64,000 nt of DNA, taken from contig NZ_CP097121.1 in NCBI RefSeq assembly GCF_024029675.1, positions 62,001-126,000 on the forward strand. Reading direction: 5' to 3'. The notes below the pieces were generated by a model. It did no database searches, was not told the origin of the DNA, and was given only the letters and a program-made list of their open reading frames with translations. This DNA comes from Fructilactobacillus carniphilus. GTDB taxonomy: Bacteria; Bacillota; Bacilli; Lactobacillales; Lactobacillaceae. Shown here piece by piece: positions 1-7,657 of the stretch. The position numbers were made by a program, and so were the translations under genes. The first letter of the stretch is position 1. Every line of letters starts with the position of its first letter.

Positions 1-79
1 CAGAAATTTTGAAGCGGCTGAGCAGCAAGGGAATTAACAGGGCTGCCAGTAAGATAATCACTAAGGACAGTTGGTTCAT
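1..79 (-). CDS. N-terminus of a membrane protein, probably a Kef-type cation/H+ antiporter (partial)
   Basis: Only the first 26 codons are inside the window; the gene runs off the left edge. An AGGAAC-type ribosome site precedes the ATG at 79. The visible peptide begins MNQLSLVIILL and is one hydrophobic segment of about 20 residues ending in an Arg/Lys turn, as at the N-terminus of CPA2/Kef-type monovalent cation:proton antiporters. The family call is from resemblance of this short stretch only and is weak. That it starts a membrane protein is clear. Confidence 0.45.
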   Translation of the reverse strand, partial: MNQLSLVIILLAALLIPLLLSRFKIS

Positions 80-160
80 AAGTTCCTCCGTTTGGTTGTG
101 AAATTAAAAGATTCACAGTTAGTTATAAAAGATTTTACCTGATTTGTCCACGAGAATGTT

Positions 161-214
161 AAGAAAAAATAAAAAGCGGCTTGCTCCGCCCCAAAACGGG
201 AGCAGCAAACCGCT
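161..214 (-). terminator. Rho-independent terminator of ldhD
   Basis: On the minus strand an 11-bp stem (AGCGGTTTGCT with AGCAAGCCGCT, one G-U pair) is followed by a T-rich tract. It lies 17 bases after the ldhD stop codon. Confidence 0.8.
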
Positions 215-230
215 AGTTAAACCCTTAAAT

Positions 231-1229
231 TTAAAGGTTTACTTCTTTATCAGATTTTCCGGTGGTTAACAGGGATAAGTTAGCATCCATGGCAAATTGA
301 ACCATGTTCTTAACGGCGACCTTCGTGTAGAAGGCGATGTGTGGCGTAATTAAAACGTTATCGCGTTGCATCAAGTCCTTGAGCCGAGCGTCTGGAATCT
401 TGTCGAAGCTACCGAAGTTGGTGTTAAAGACGCCCACTTCGTCTTCGTAAACGTCCAGGGCGGCACCAGCAATTTTACCACTGTCTAAACCACGAATTAA
501 AGCATCGGTATCAATTAAGGAACCCCGAGCGGCGTTGATAATCCGAATACCAGGTTTCATTTGCCCAATGGTTTCATCGTTAATCATGTGGTCATTTTCT
601 TTTAAAGCGGGGGCGTGCAAAGTCAAAATGTCGGAGTTTGCGTATAACTCTGCTGGGGTATCAACGTAGATGCCTTCTTTTTGCAGTTCAGAGTTGGGGA
701 ATGGATCGTAGGCAATGACCTTAGCGCCAAAGCCCTTCACAATCTTAACCACTTCGCGTCCAATTCGACCGGTGGCGTAAACCCCGACCGTTTGTTGGTT
801 CATTTCTTCGGCAATGTCTGGAGCCCAGGTTAAGTCCCCGTGCCGCATTTTATCTTCAAATTTTTTCGTATTTCTGAGGAGCCGCATCATTTCGGTCACG
901 GCTAGTTCAGCAATTGCAGATGGAGAATAAGCCGGAACGTTAGTAACGTGAATGTCGTTAGCCTTGGCAGCGTCAGCATCGACGTTATCAACTCCCACGT
1001 TTCGTAAGGAGAGCGCGTGGACCCCGTATTGACCTAGTTGGTCTAATACTGCCTTGGTGTAAGGCTTTTGTTGGTAAGCGACGACCCCGTCAAAGCCTTC
1101 TGCTTCTTTGACCGTGTCTTCATCAAGGAGCTGGGATTCACTTTTGACCTCAACGTCTGGGTGTTGTGCTTCCCAGTCCTTTAAATATGGTGCTTCATCG
1201 TCACGAATTCCGTAAGCAATAATCTTCAT
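231..1229 (-). CDS. ldhD: D-lactate dehydrogenase (D-2-hydroxyacid dehydrogenase)
   Basis: Cytoplasmic NAD-dependent enzyme reducing pyruvate to D-lactate, regenerating NAD in fermentation. At 332 residues it has the usual length. The catalytic trio of the family is present: Arg235 (in NAARG), Glu264 (in YEDEVG) and His297 (in TPHIA). The nucleotide-binding turn near residue 152 reads ATGRIG, so the first glycine of the usual GxGxxG is Ala152, which is odd. The start follows a good AGGAGG site. It is monocistronic, with its own terminator. A separate L-lactate dehydrogenase lies at 47.8 kb, so both lactate isomers can be made. Confidence 0.9.
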   Translation of the reverse strand: MKIIAYGIRDDEAPYLKDWEAQHPDVEVKSESQLLDEDTVKEAEGFDGVVAYQQKPYTKAVLDQLGQYGVHALSLRNVGVDNVDADAAKANDIHVTNVPAYSPSAIAELAVTEMMRLLRNTKKFEDKMRHGDLTWAPDIAEEMNQQTVGVYATGRIGREVVKIVKGFGAKVIAYDPFPNSELQKEGIYVDTPAELYANSDILTLHAPALKENDHMINDETIGQMKPGIRIINAARGSLIDTDALIRGLDSGKIAGAALDVYEDEVGVFNTNFGSFDKIPDARLKDLMQRDNVLITPHIAFYTKVAVKNMVQFAMDANLSLLTTGKSDKEVNL

Positions 1230-1300
1230 GATTAATTTCCTCCTTTGCTTTTACGCCCTCATTATAGCATTTTCACCGCGCCAAATTTCAAGGATTCGCC

Positions 1301-1936
1301 TCAGGAATTTGGGGTCGGTAAACCCAGCCATTTGAGCCAACTTGGCGTGAAGAAACGTTCCAGGTTGTGGGTCAGCACCAGAGTTTCTTGCTGGGGATAA
1401 TCGTGCTTGAGAATGTCACAGACGGTGGCATAAAAGGAGAAGGCGTGGAAGTGGAGTTCCTGGTAATTAAACTGGAAGGTAATTGCGATGATCCCCCGTT
1501 CCTGCATCACGCTAATGACCTGGATGATCTTGGTAGTAAAGTACTGGGTGGCAATTTCTGCGAGCTGGTCGTAGCGGGAACCATCGGTCCGAAAGAGAAG
1601 GAGCTGCTTTAGTTCGGAGTCCTGGTAGAGCGCGCTAATCACCTGATCGAGGTTTAAGACCGTTTTCTGCCAAAAGGAAGCTGCGTTGTGTCGCGTAAGT
1701 TGATCTAAGCCATGCTGTAGTTGGTGTTCATAATCAGTCGTGAGCTGCTTAAACAACGGGGCAATGAGTTCGTCCAGCAACTCAGCTTTAGATGCAAAGT
1801 ATTGATAAAAGGCGCCGGTAGTGCGATGAGCTTTACGACAAATTTCTCTGAGGGTCGTTTGTTCGTAGCCGTGCTCTAAAAAGGCCGCTAAGCCTGCTTG
1901 TAACAGCAGATCGTGAGTAGATTGTTTAGTCGTCAT
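1301..1936 (-). CDS. TetR/AcrR-family transcriptional regulator
   Basis: A 211-residue DNA-binding repressor. Residues 1-55 form the TetR helix-turn-helix (TLREICRKAHRTTGAFYQYF, with the typical YxxFxSK follow-on). The rest is an all-helical ligand domain with no recognisable ligand signature. It is preceded by AGGAG and transcribed divergently from the metal-binding lipoprotein gene. A perfect 13-bp palindrome sits between the two starts and is the natural operator candidate. Target and ligand are unknown; control of itself and the neighbour is inferred from position. Confidence 0.85.
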   Translation of the reverse strand: MTTKQSTHDLLLQAGLAAFLEHGYEQTTLREICRKAHRTTGAFYQYFASKAELLDELIAPLFKQLTTDYEHQLQHGLDQLTRHNAASFWQKTVLNLDQVISALYQDSELKQLLLFRTDGSRYDQLAEIATQYFTTKIIQVISVMQERGIIAITFQFNYQELHFHAFSFYATVCDILKHDYPQQETLVLTHNLERFFTPSWLKWLGLPTPNS

Positions 1937-1972
1937 GAAAAAACTCCTAGATAAATGGTTGCGATAATTTAG

Positions 1973-1985
1973 ATAACAGTGTTAT
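1973..1985. promoter_or_regulatory. Candidate TetR operator palindrome
   Basis: ATAACA-G-TGTTAT is a perfect inverted repeat in the 125-bp divergent region between the TetR gene and the lipoprotein gene. TetR-family regulators usually bind such a palindrome beside their own gene. Assignment is by position and symmetry only. Confidence 0.5.
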
Positions 1986-2061
1986 ATTATTAAACGAAAT
2001 TGAAGCGATGGGGATTAATGCATCGATATTACTATTTTTATTATAGGGGGAAAACGGGAAA

Positions 2062-2988
2062 ATGGCAAAATTACGACGAGTTGCACTAGTTTTGATAACA
2101 CTGTTGTGTACGGTGGGACTAGCTGCTTGTAGTACGAGTAAAAAGCAAACGCAGCAACAGACTCATCCCAAGCAGATCAAGGTGGTTGCTTCCACTAACA
2201 TTTACGGGCAGATGGCCCAAGCCGTAGTGGGGAAACATGGTCAGGTGAAATCGCTAGTAAATAGTGGGGTGGATCCGCACGACTTTAACCCGAGCACGCA
2301 GGATGCCAATCAGATTAGTGACGCTAACATTATCATTCAAAACGGAATCGGGTACGATGATTGGATGAACAAGTTGGATCAAAATGCCAGCGATGCAGCG
2401 GTCAAGCTGAACGTTGGTAAGTTAATGAACAAAAAGGATGGGGATAACGAACACCTGTGGTACAATCCGCAAACCGCACCGAAAGTGGTTCACCAGTTGG
2501 TCAAAGACGCCAGCAAGTTGCAGCCCAACCACAAACAAGAATTTACGAAAAACGGACAGGACTACTTAGATCGCCTGCAAAAGGTGAACCAGTTAGCGGC
2601 TACTAGCCGGCAGAACCTCAAAGAGCACCAGTTAAATCGGAAGGTCGATGTGAGTGAACCGGTCTTTGATTATGCCTTACAGGCGATGGGCTATGAAGTT
2701 AACAACCAGAGTTTTGAAAATGCAACCCAAAAGGAAGTGGACCCATCGCCCGCTAGCATTAAGGCAATGAAAAAAGACATTACGGACCATCGAATCGCGT
2801 TCTTTGTTGATAATACCCAAACCGATAGTAAAACGGTTGGTCAGATGGTCAAGTTAGCCCGACAACACGATGTACCGGTGGTAAAAGTAACGGAAACCAT
2901 TCCGAAGAATCAGAAATACGTTAAGTGGATTACCAAAACGTATCAAGAAGTTTTAGACGTGCAACAACACGAGTTACAAAATAAATAA
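2062..2988 (+). CDS. Zn/Mn-type ABC transporter substrate-binding lipoprotein (ZnuA/AdcA-like)
   Basis: A 308-residue cluster A-I metal-binding lipoprotein. The signal peptide ends in the lipobox LAAC, with Cys23 lipidated, anchoring it outside the membrane. Likely metal ligands are His73 (DPHDF), His131 (EHLWYNP), Glu199 (SEPVF) and Asp250 (FFVDN), the pattern of ZnuA/TroA proteins. The His-rich loop of many zinc binders is absent. No ATPase or permease gene is adjacent, so it is an orphan that must use a transporter encoded elsewhere. Zinc versus manganese cannot be decided here. Confidence 0.85.
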   Translation: MAKLRRVALVLITLLCTVGLAACSTSKKQTQQQTHPKQIKVVASTNIYGQMAQAVVGKHGQVKSLVNSGVDPHDFNPSTQDANQISDANIIIQNGIGYDDWMNKLDQNASDAAVKLNVGKLMNKKDGDNEHLWYNPQTAPKVVHQLVKDASKLQPNHKQEFTKNGQDYLDRLQKVNQLAATSRQNLKEHQLNRKVDVSEPVFDYALQAMGYEVNNQSFENATQKEVDPSPASIKAMKKDITDHRIAFFVDNTQTDSKTVGQMVKLARQHDVPVVKVTETIPKNQKYVKWITKTYQEVLDVQQHELQNK

Positions 2989-3066
2989 GGAAAATTAGTA
3001 CTTTATTAGTGGTCGAATTACCCAGAATGTGCTACATTTAAAGCATAATTAAAGGAGGGTTTCATT

Positions 3067-3354
3067 ATGAAAAACGTACTTTTAGGACTTAGTTTAGCTG
3101 CCAACGTGGCATTAGGATACGTCGTATTAAAGGATACTGATGCTTTAGAAGACTTAACCGAAAAATTTGATGAATTAAGTGGCAAGGCGGCTGAAAAGTT
3201 TGATAGCTTTACTGATGAAGCAGAAGGCAAAGCCAAACAAATTGAAGGCGCTCTGACGGATGACCCCAAGGCCAAGCTGGAAGGCGACCTCGAAAGTGGT
3301 AAAGGCGCTGTAAAAGAAAAAGTTCAAGATGCCAAAGACGCTTTAACTGATTAA
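3067..3354 (+). CDS. YtxH/CsbD-like small stress protein
   Basis: A 95-residue protein after a strong AAAGGAGGG site. Residues 1-22 form one hydrophobic N-terminal segment. The rest is a highly charged, Lys/Glu/Asp/Ala-rich helix with repeated GKAxxKFD, EGKAKQIEG and GKGAVKEKV blocks, as in YtxH and CsbD-like general stress proteins. It has its own strong terminator. A membrane-tethered, largely helical protein is clear; the function is not known. Confidence 0.75.
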   Translation: MKNVLLGLSLAANVALGYVVLKDTDALEDLTEKFDELSGKAAEKFDSFTDEAEGKAKQIEGALTDDPKAKLEGDLESGKGAVKEKVQDAKDALTD

Positions 3355-3362
3355 TCACAAAG

Positions 3363-3393
3363 AAGGACGCGCAGCGGTGCTGCCGTCCTTTTT
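3363..3393 (+). terminator. Terminator after the YtxH-like gene
   Basis: AAGGACG-C-GCAGC pairs with GCTGC-CGTCCTT around a GGT loop, followed by five T. Confidence 0.9.
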
Positions 3394-3405
3394 GTGTGGT
3401 CTAAA

Positions 3406-3492
3406 TTAGCGTTGGGCATACCATGATAGTCCCATAATTGATAAAAAGATGAGTACCAGTGCGATGACCACCAGTAAGTTCCGAATTTTCAT
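3406..3492 (-). CDS. 28-residue single-span membrane peptide
   Basis: A short reading frame: ATG at 3492, stop at 3406. An AGGGAGG ribosome site lies about 9 bases ahead of the ATG, ideal spacing. The peptide starts MKIRN, has a continuous hydrophobic stretch of about 18 residues (LLVVIALVLIFLSIMGL) and ends WYAQR: a positively charged inside end, one membrane span and a short tail. Very small membrane proteins of this form are common in lactobacilli and often missed. Function unknown. Confidence 0.55.
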   Translation of the reverse strand: MKIRNLLVVIALVLIFLSIMGLSWYAQR

Positions 3493-3547
3493 TGGTAAGA
3501 CCTCCCTAACCCTTAGTGTAGCATGTTACTCAAGTTAGCTAACTTGG

Positions 3548-3576
3548 TTGACACTAATTCTGAATCTTGATAGGAT
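3548..3576 (+). promoter_or_regulatory. Promoter of the AAT-family permease
   Basis: TTGACA (3548-3553), 17-bp spacer, TAGGAT (3571-3576). The predicted transcript has a leader of about 105 nt before the permease ATG. Confidence 0.6.
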
Positions 3577-3618
3577 GGTTTTCAGACTGTTTAAGAAAAA
3601 GTTTATAAATTGCATGAA

Positions 3619-3672
3619 AAAAATGTCTCGACGCCAAACCGACCTGATTTGAAACGGAGGCATTTTTCTTTT
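3619..3672 (+). promoter_or_regulatory. Leader hairpin ahead of the permease, possible attenuator
   Basis: AAAAATGTCTC (3619-3629) pairs with GAGGCATTTTT (3657-3667), one G-U pair, followed by CTTTT. It sits between the promoter and the ribosome site at 3675-3682. No known riboswitch or T-box core was seen. The T run lies partly in the stem, so termination is uncertain. Confidence 0.35.
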
Positions 3673-3687
3673 AGAAAGGTGTTGAAT

Positions 3688-5064
3688 ATGGCAAAAGAAG
3701 CACAAACGAACCAGGAACAAGATTTAAACCGGGGTCTAACTTCGCGGCACGTCCAGATGATTGCCATCGGAGGCGCAATTGGAACCGGACTGTTCTTAGG
3801 TTCTGGAGAGGGAATTAAGTCGGCAGGACCGGCCTTAATCCTTGCGTACTTAATTACCGGAATTTTTTCGTACCTCATGATGCGGGCCGTGGGAGAATTG
3901 TTGCTGTCGAATCTGAAATTTCATTCTTTCATCGACTTTGTTCGCCAGTATTTAGGTGAAAAATGGGAGTTTGCGATTGGCTGGGCCTACTGGCTAAGTT
4001 GGGCTAGTTTGGCGATGGCCGATTTAACGGCCTCCGGGATTTACATGCATTTTTGGTTTCCTCAGCTGCCGCAGTGGATCATGCCGTTAATCGTGGTAAC
4101 GATCTTAGTGATTTTTAACCTAATCAATGTAGCGTGGTTTGGAGAACTAGAATCGGCGTTTTCGAGCATTAAAATTTTTGCTATTTTAGCGCTGATTTTG
4201 GCTGGAATCGGGATGATTGCCGTCGGGTTCCATACCCACGGAACGACCGCTTCCTTAGCTAACTTGTTTGACCATGGCGGCTTCTTTGCCACTGGATTCT
4301 TGGGATTTATCATGGCCTTTCCCATCGTAATCTTTGCCTTTACCGGGATTGAAATGGTGGGATTAACCGCTGGGGAAACCCGCGATCCGCAAAAGGACAT
4401 CCCCAAAGCGATTAACTCTGTGCCAATGCGGATCGGATTGTTCTACGTGGGTTCCATGGTCGTTATTATGTCAGTCTACCCGTGGAATCAAATTAATCCC
4501 AGCCAGTCACCGTTTGTGCAAATCTTCTCAGGACTAGGAATTCGGTATGCAGCCGACATCATCAACTTTGTGGTCTTAACGTCTGCCTTGTCAGCTGCTA
4601 ATTCTGCCATCTTTTCGACGTCTAGAACCCTGTACATTTTAGGGAAGAACGGCCAGGCACCGAAGTCATTTAGTAAACTATCACGGCACAACGTTCCGTA
4701 TGTGGGGATTTTGTTTTCATCGCTTCTCTTCCTAGGCATCGTGTTATTAAACTACTTCTACCCCAGCAAGATCTTTTTGCTGATTACCGGAGTCGCCACA
4801 ATGAGCTTTATCTTCGTGTGGATTATTATCATGATTACTCACATTCAATATAAGCGAACGAACGTTAATCCGGAGGACCACTTCAAGATGCCGTGGTTCC
4901 CAGGCTCTAGCTATGCCACGATTTTGTTCTATCTCGTGGTTTTGGTAGTGCTGCTGGTGAACGGTCAAACTCGGCTTTCAGTGATTGCAACCGTAATCTT
5001 CTTTGCGGCGATGATCATTGGATATATCCTGTTTGATCGCAACAAGCAACGCAAAGTAAAGTAA
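3688..5064 (+). CDS. Amino-acid permease, AAT family (APC superfamily)
   Basis: A 458-residue polytopic membrane protein importing an amino acid by proton symport. It opens with the AAT signature LTSRHVQMIAIGGAIGTGLF (TM1) and shows about 12 hydrophobic segments, with the FTGIEMVGLTAGET motif in the middle. The ATG at 3688 is preferred because GAAAGGTG lies just upstream; an in-frame extension to 3610 has no ribosome site and would run through the leader hairpin. AAT members carry Ala/Ser/Gly, Asn, Lys and others; the substrate cannot be read from the sequence. Confidence 0.85.
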   Translation: MAKEAQTNQEQDLNRGLTSRHVQMIAIGGAIGTGLFLGSGEGIKSAGPALILAYLITGIFSYLMMRAVGELLLSNLKFHSFIDFVRQYLGEKWEFAIGWAYWLSWASLAMADLTASGIYMHFWFPQLPQWIMPLIVVTILVIFNLINVAWFGELESAFSSIKIFAILALILAGIGMIAVGFHTHGTTASLANLFDHGGFFATGFLGFIMAFPIVIFAFTGIEMVGLTAGETRDPQKDIPKAINSVPMRIGLFYVGSMVVIMSVYPWNQINPSQSPFVQIFSGLGIRYAADIINFVVLTSALSAANSAIFSTSRTLYILGKNGQAPKSFSKLSRHNVPYVGILFSSLLFLGIVLLNYFYPSKIFLLITGVATMSFIFVWIIIMITHIQYKRTNVNPEDHFKMPWFPGSSYATILFYLVVLVVLLVNGQTRLSVIATVIFFAAMIIGYILFDRNKQRKVK

Positions 5065-5079
5065 ATTTAAAGTAGTGAA

Positions 5080-5111
5080 AGCGAACAATTTCTGAATTGT
5101 TCGCTTTTTTT
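5080..5111 (+). terminator. Terminator of the AAT permease
   Basis: AGCGAACAATT and AATTGTTCGCT form a perfect 11-bp stem with a 4-nt loop, followed by seven T. Confidence 0.95.
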
Positions 5112-5112
5112 G

Positions 5113-5141
5113 TTGCGACTTTATATTATACAATCTATAAT
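5113..5141 (+). promoter_or_regulatory. Promoter of the DUF975 gene
   Basis: TTGCGA (5113-5118), 17-bp spacer, consensus TATAAT (5136-5141), about 30 bases ahead of the start codon. Confidence 0.6.
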
Positions 5142-5172
5142 ATATAATGAAAAAACAAAACGAGGTGGACTT

Positions 5173-5796
5173 ATGAACTTTCAACTATTAAAACAAAAAA
5201 CGTTACATAACTTTGCCGGGAACTGGGTGGCCGCTATTTTAATTGGCTTACCATATGTAATTATGAATTATGCTACAGTTCGGTTCCGGTTCTTATCTTT
5301 CATTTTAGCCATTTTAGCCATTTTGGGCATCTTGGTCTTGGTGGGAATGGTATTCACCCTCAGCGAATGGTTTGACTTTAACCAGGTCCCGAAAGCCCCC
5401 TTAACTGCAACTTTTCGTAACATGTTCTCAACGCCCAAACCGTGGGGACCATTTTTGCTTTGCATCGTTGTTTATGGGTTTATGATTCTATGGTCGTTAC
5501 TGTTGATTGTACCGGGAATCGTGAAGGGATTAGCTTACTCACAAGCACTCTTTATCTACCGCGATCACGTGTTACGGGGTGAAACTGATCCTGACATCAA
5601 TGAGGTCATCACGGAAAGTCGGCGCCTCATGAACGGGCATAAGCTAGAATTTTTCTGGTTAAATCTATCCTTTATCGGATGGGGAATTTTGTCCTTTATG
5701 ACCTTGGGAATTGGCTTTTTCTGGCTGGTTCCGTACTACATGGGCACAATGGTGAACTACCATGAAGCTTTGGTCGCAGGTGGAGATGTCATTTAA
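5173..5796 (+). CDS. DUF975-family integral membrane protein
   Basis: A 207-residue protein with about four to five hydrophobic segments. It shows the family features: an N-terminal amphipathic start (LLKQKTLHNFAGNW), a central GIVKGLAYSQALFIYRD stretch following a long hydrophobic segment, and SRRLMNGHKLEFFWL before the last spans. The start at 5173 follows GAGGTGG; a longer in-frame version would begin inside the promoter. No enzymatic motif is present and the role of DUF975 proteins is not established. Confidence 0.75.
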   Translation: MNFQLLKQKTLHNFAGNWVAAILIGLPYVIMNYATVRFRFLSFILAILAILGILVLVGMVFTLSEWFDFNQVPKAPLTATFRNMFSTPKPWGPFLLCIVVYGFMILWSLLLIVPGIVKGLAYSQALFIYRDHVLRGETDPDINEVITESRRLMNGHKLEFFWLNLSFIGWGILSFMTLGIGFFWLVPYYMGTMVNYHEALVAGGDVI

Positions 5797-5803
5797 ACCA
5801 GTC

Positions 5804-5844
5804 AAAAAGCCAGTCACTGATTAAACGTCAGCAACTGGCTTTTT
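5804..5844. terminator. Bidirectional terminator
   Basis: AAAAAGCCAGT and ACTGGCTTTTT form an 11-bp stem between the convergent DUF975 and NAD(P)-binding genes, with A and T tracts on opposite sides. Confidence 0.85.
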
Positions 5845-5856
5845 CTATGCACTCGA

Positions 5857-6519
5857 TTAAAGTTGATCGAGCGCTGTTTCAATCGGAGTTTGACCGCTTT
5901 CCATTGTAATTACTTGATGGTCTGCGTGGTGATCCTGCAGACTAGCAGCTAACACGGCCGCTACGTCGGGAATCGGATTGCTAGCGGTGTTGTGAGCGGG
6001 ATTCAGGGTCACTAAGCCCGTCCCTGGTTCTTCCGTTAACGAACTAGGTTGTAAAATGGTGTAATTCAAGTTCGTTCGGTGACTCAAATAGTCGTCAGCC
6101 ATGAACTTAGCAGCTTGGTAGGCTTGTAAACTAGCGTAGTGCTCGTTGTTAAGCCAACTATCGATGTCTAAAGCGCCAAACGAACTGAGCATAATGTAGC
6201 GGTCGACGTGCGCGTTTTCGGCGGCAATCATCGTTTTGATGGCTCCAAAGCTATCGACGTTGACCAAATCGTGACCCCGCGAGCCAGCGACAAAGTAAAT
6301 CGCATCAAAGCCGGTTTCCAGGTTAGTAAGTTCTGGTAAACCGATGGTCCCCAGTTCCAACTTTTCAACCGTTACGTGGTCCAGTGCAGCCAGGGCTTGG
6401 GCTGCTTCCTTTTCTGGATGGCCGACGGCAATTGTAATTTCGTTTGCTGGATTCTGGAGCAAGTCGTGCGTTAAGGCAGTTCCCACTCGTCCGGAACCAC
6501 CAATAATCATAATTTTCAT
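5857..6519 (-). CDS. NAD(P)-binding Rossmann-fold oxidoreductase (NmrA/SDR-like)
   Basis: A 220-residue atypical short-chain dehydrogenase. It starts MKIMIIGGSGRVG, a GGxGxxG dinucleotide-binding loop. Later it has an FVAGSRG block and a SSFGALD strand where SDR proteins carry the active-site Ser, then YQAAKFMADDYL, which supplies a YxxxK pair. The start at 6519 follows AAGGAG; the ATG eight codons upstream has no ribosome site. Related proteins are annotated as NAD(P)H-binding or NAD-dependent epimerase-like, usually without known substrate. Confidence 0.75.
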   Translation of the reverse strand: MKIMIIGGSGRVGTALTHDLLQNPANEITIAVGHPEKEAAQALAALDHVTVEKLELGTIGLPELTNLETGFDAIYFVAGSRGHDLVNVDSFGAIKTMIAAENAHVDRYIMLSSFGALDIDSWLNNEHYASLQAYQAAKFMADDYLSHRTNLNYTILQPSSLTEEPGTGLVTLNPAHNTASNPIPDVAAVLAASLQDHHADHQVITMESGQTPIETALDQL

Positions 6520-6674
6520 AATAAAGCTCTCCTTTTCTGCCATTCTAAAGGGTCATTATAACTACTTAACCGCTTTTTTTCGAATGGTTTGCTTATGAAG
6601 CCGGGTTTCTTGTGTTCAAGTAGCAGGTCTAGTAGTATTAATTACTAAAAGTAAGTAGAGAGGACGGAAACAAA

Positions 6675-7619
6675 ATGCAAAATCGTGTAACAGAGATTTT
6701 AGGAACTCGGTATCCCTTGATTCAAGCACCCATGAACTGGCTGACGGATGCGCGGTTAGTCGCAGCTGTCACCAATGCGGGCGGATTAGGGACGTTTGGA
6801 CCCAATGCCGGCCGGGATTCTTTAAAGCAGAATGGCATGGAAATCATGGAACACCAGATTAAAATGGCCCAGGAACTCACTAACGGACCGATTGCAATGA
6901 CCCTGGGCTTGAACCCGCAGGGAGAAGATCAATCCTACGCGCAACAAGTGTTAGAGCGTTCGTTAGCCCTTGGGATTCGTTACTTTTTGGTGGGTGGTGA
7001 ACCGGACGAAACCATTTATCACGAGGTCAAGGCGGCGGACGCCACGTTGATTGCCCGTAGCTATAATCCGACGCCCGCGGAGGCCCAACGGCAGGTCGAA
7101 CTGGGGGCTGATCTAATCGTTGCGACTGGATATGACGAAGGGGGCGTGATTCCGACCCATGGGAACGGGACCTTTACTACGGTGCCCCGGATTGCGGATG
7201 CCGTTTCGATTCCGGTGTTAGCGGCCGGTGGCATTAACGATGACCGCGGCGTGCGAGCCGCCATGTCGCTGGGAGCCGAAGGCGTCTTTGTCGGTAGTCG
7301 CTTTTTGGTGACGCAGGAAGCCCGGACGGCTCCAGTTACCAAACAAAAGATTATGGCTAGTACCGCGGAAGATCTGTTGCTGGTGGCGCCCAATAAGCGC
7401 TCACTTCGCAATCGGCTGATGGAAGAACTTGCCACTCAATTTCGGGAGGGCGACCACACGACCTTCCGCAAAACTCTAGAACTCGGGGGCGTCCGACCAG
7501 CCATGTTGCATGGTGAACTGGAAGCCGGTGAAGTTACCGTTAACACCGGTTTGGATTTGATCCAAACGGAACCGACCGTTGCCGAACTAATCAACGAATT
7601 AATGCAAGATTTCCACTAA
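6675..7619 (+). CDS. NAD(P)H-dependent flavin oxidoreductase, nitronate monooxygenase/FabK-like
   Basis: A 314-residue FMN-binding TIM barrel of the 2-nitropropane dioxygenase family. Its N-terminus carries the typical block TRYPLIQAPMNWLTDARLVAAVTNAGGLG split over residues 11-38. PVLAAGGINDDRGVRAAMSLGAEGVFVGSRF (about residues 181-211) forms the phosphate-binding end of the barrel. Family members oxidise alkyl nitronates or reduce enoyl-ACP. It stands alone with its own terminator, not in a fatty-acid operon, which favours a detoxification or general oxidoreductase role over FabK. Confidence 0.75.
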   Translation: MQNRVTEILGTRYPLIQAPMNWLTDARLVAAVTNAGGLGTFGPNAGRDSLKQNGMEIMEHQIKMAQELTNGPIAMTLGLNPQGEDQSYAQQVLERSLALGIRYFLVGGEPDETIYHEVKAADATLIARSYNPTPAEAQRQVELGADLIVATGYDEGGVIPTHGNGTFTTVPRIADAVSIPVLAAGGINDDRGVRAAMSLGAEGVFVGSRFLVTQEARTAPVTKQKIMASTAEDLLLVAPNKRSLRNRLMEELATQFREGDHTTFRKTLELGGVRPAMLHGELEAGEVTVNTGLDLIQTEPTVAELINELMQDFH

Positions 7620-7652
7620 AAAAGGAGCGACCACCGCGGTTGCTCCTTTTTT
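7617..7652. terminator. Bidirectional terminator
   Basis: A 15-bp stem (AAAAAAGGAGCGACC with GGTTGCTCCTTTTTT, one G-U pair) between the convergent oxidoreductase and permease genes. Confidence 0.9.
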
Positions 7653-7657
7653 GCGTG

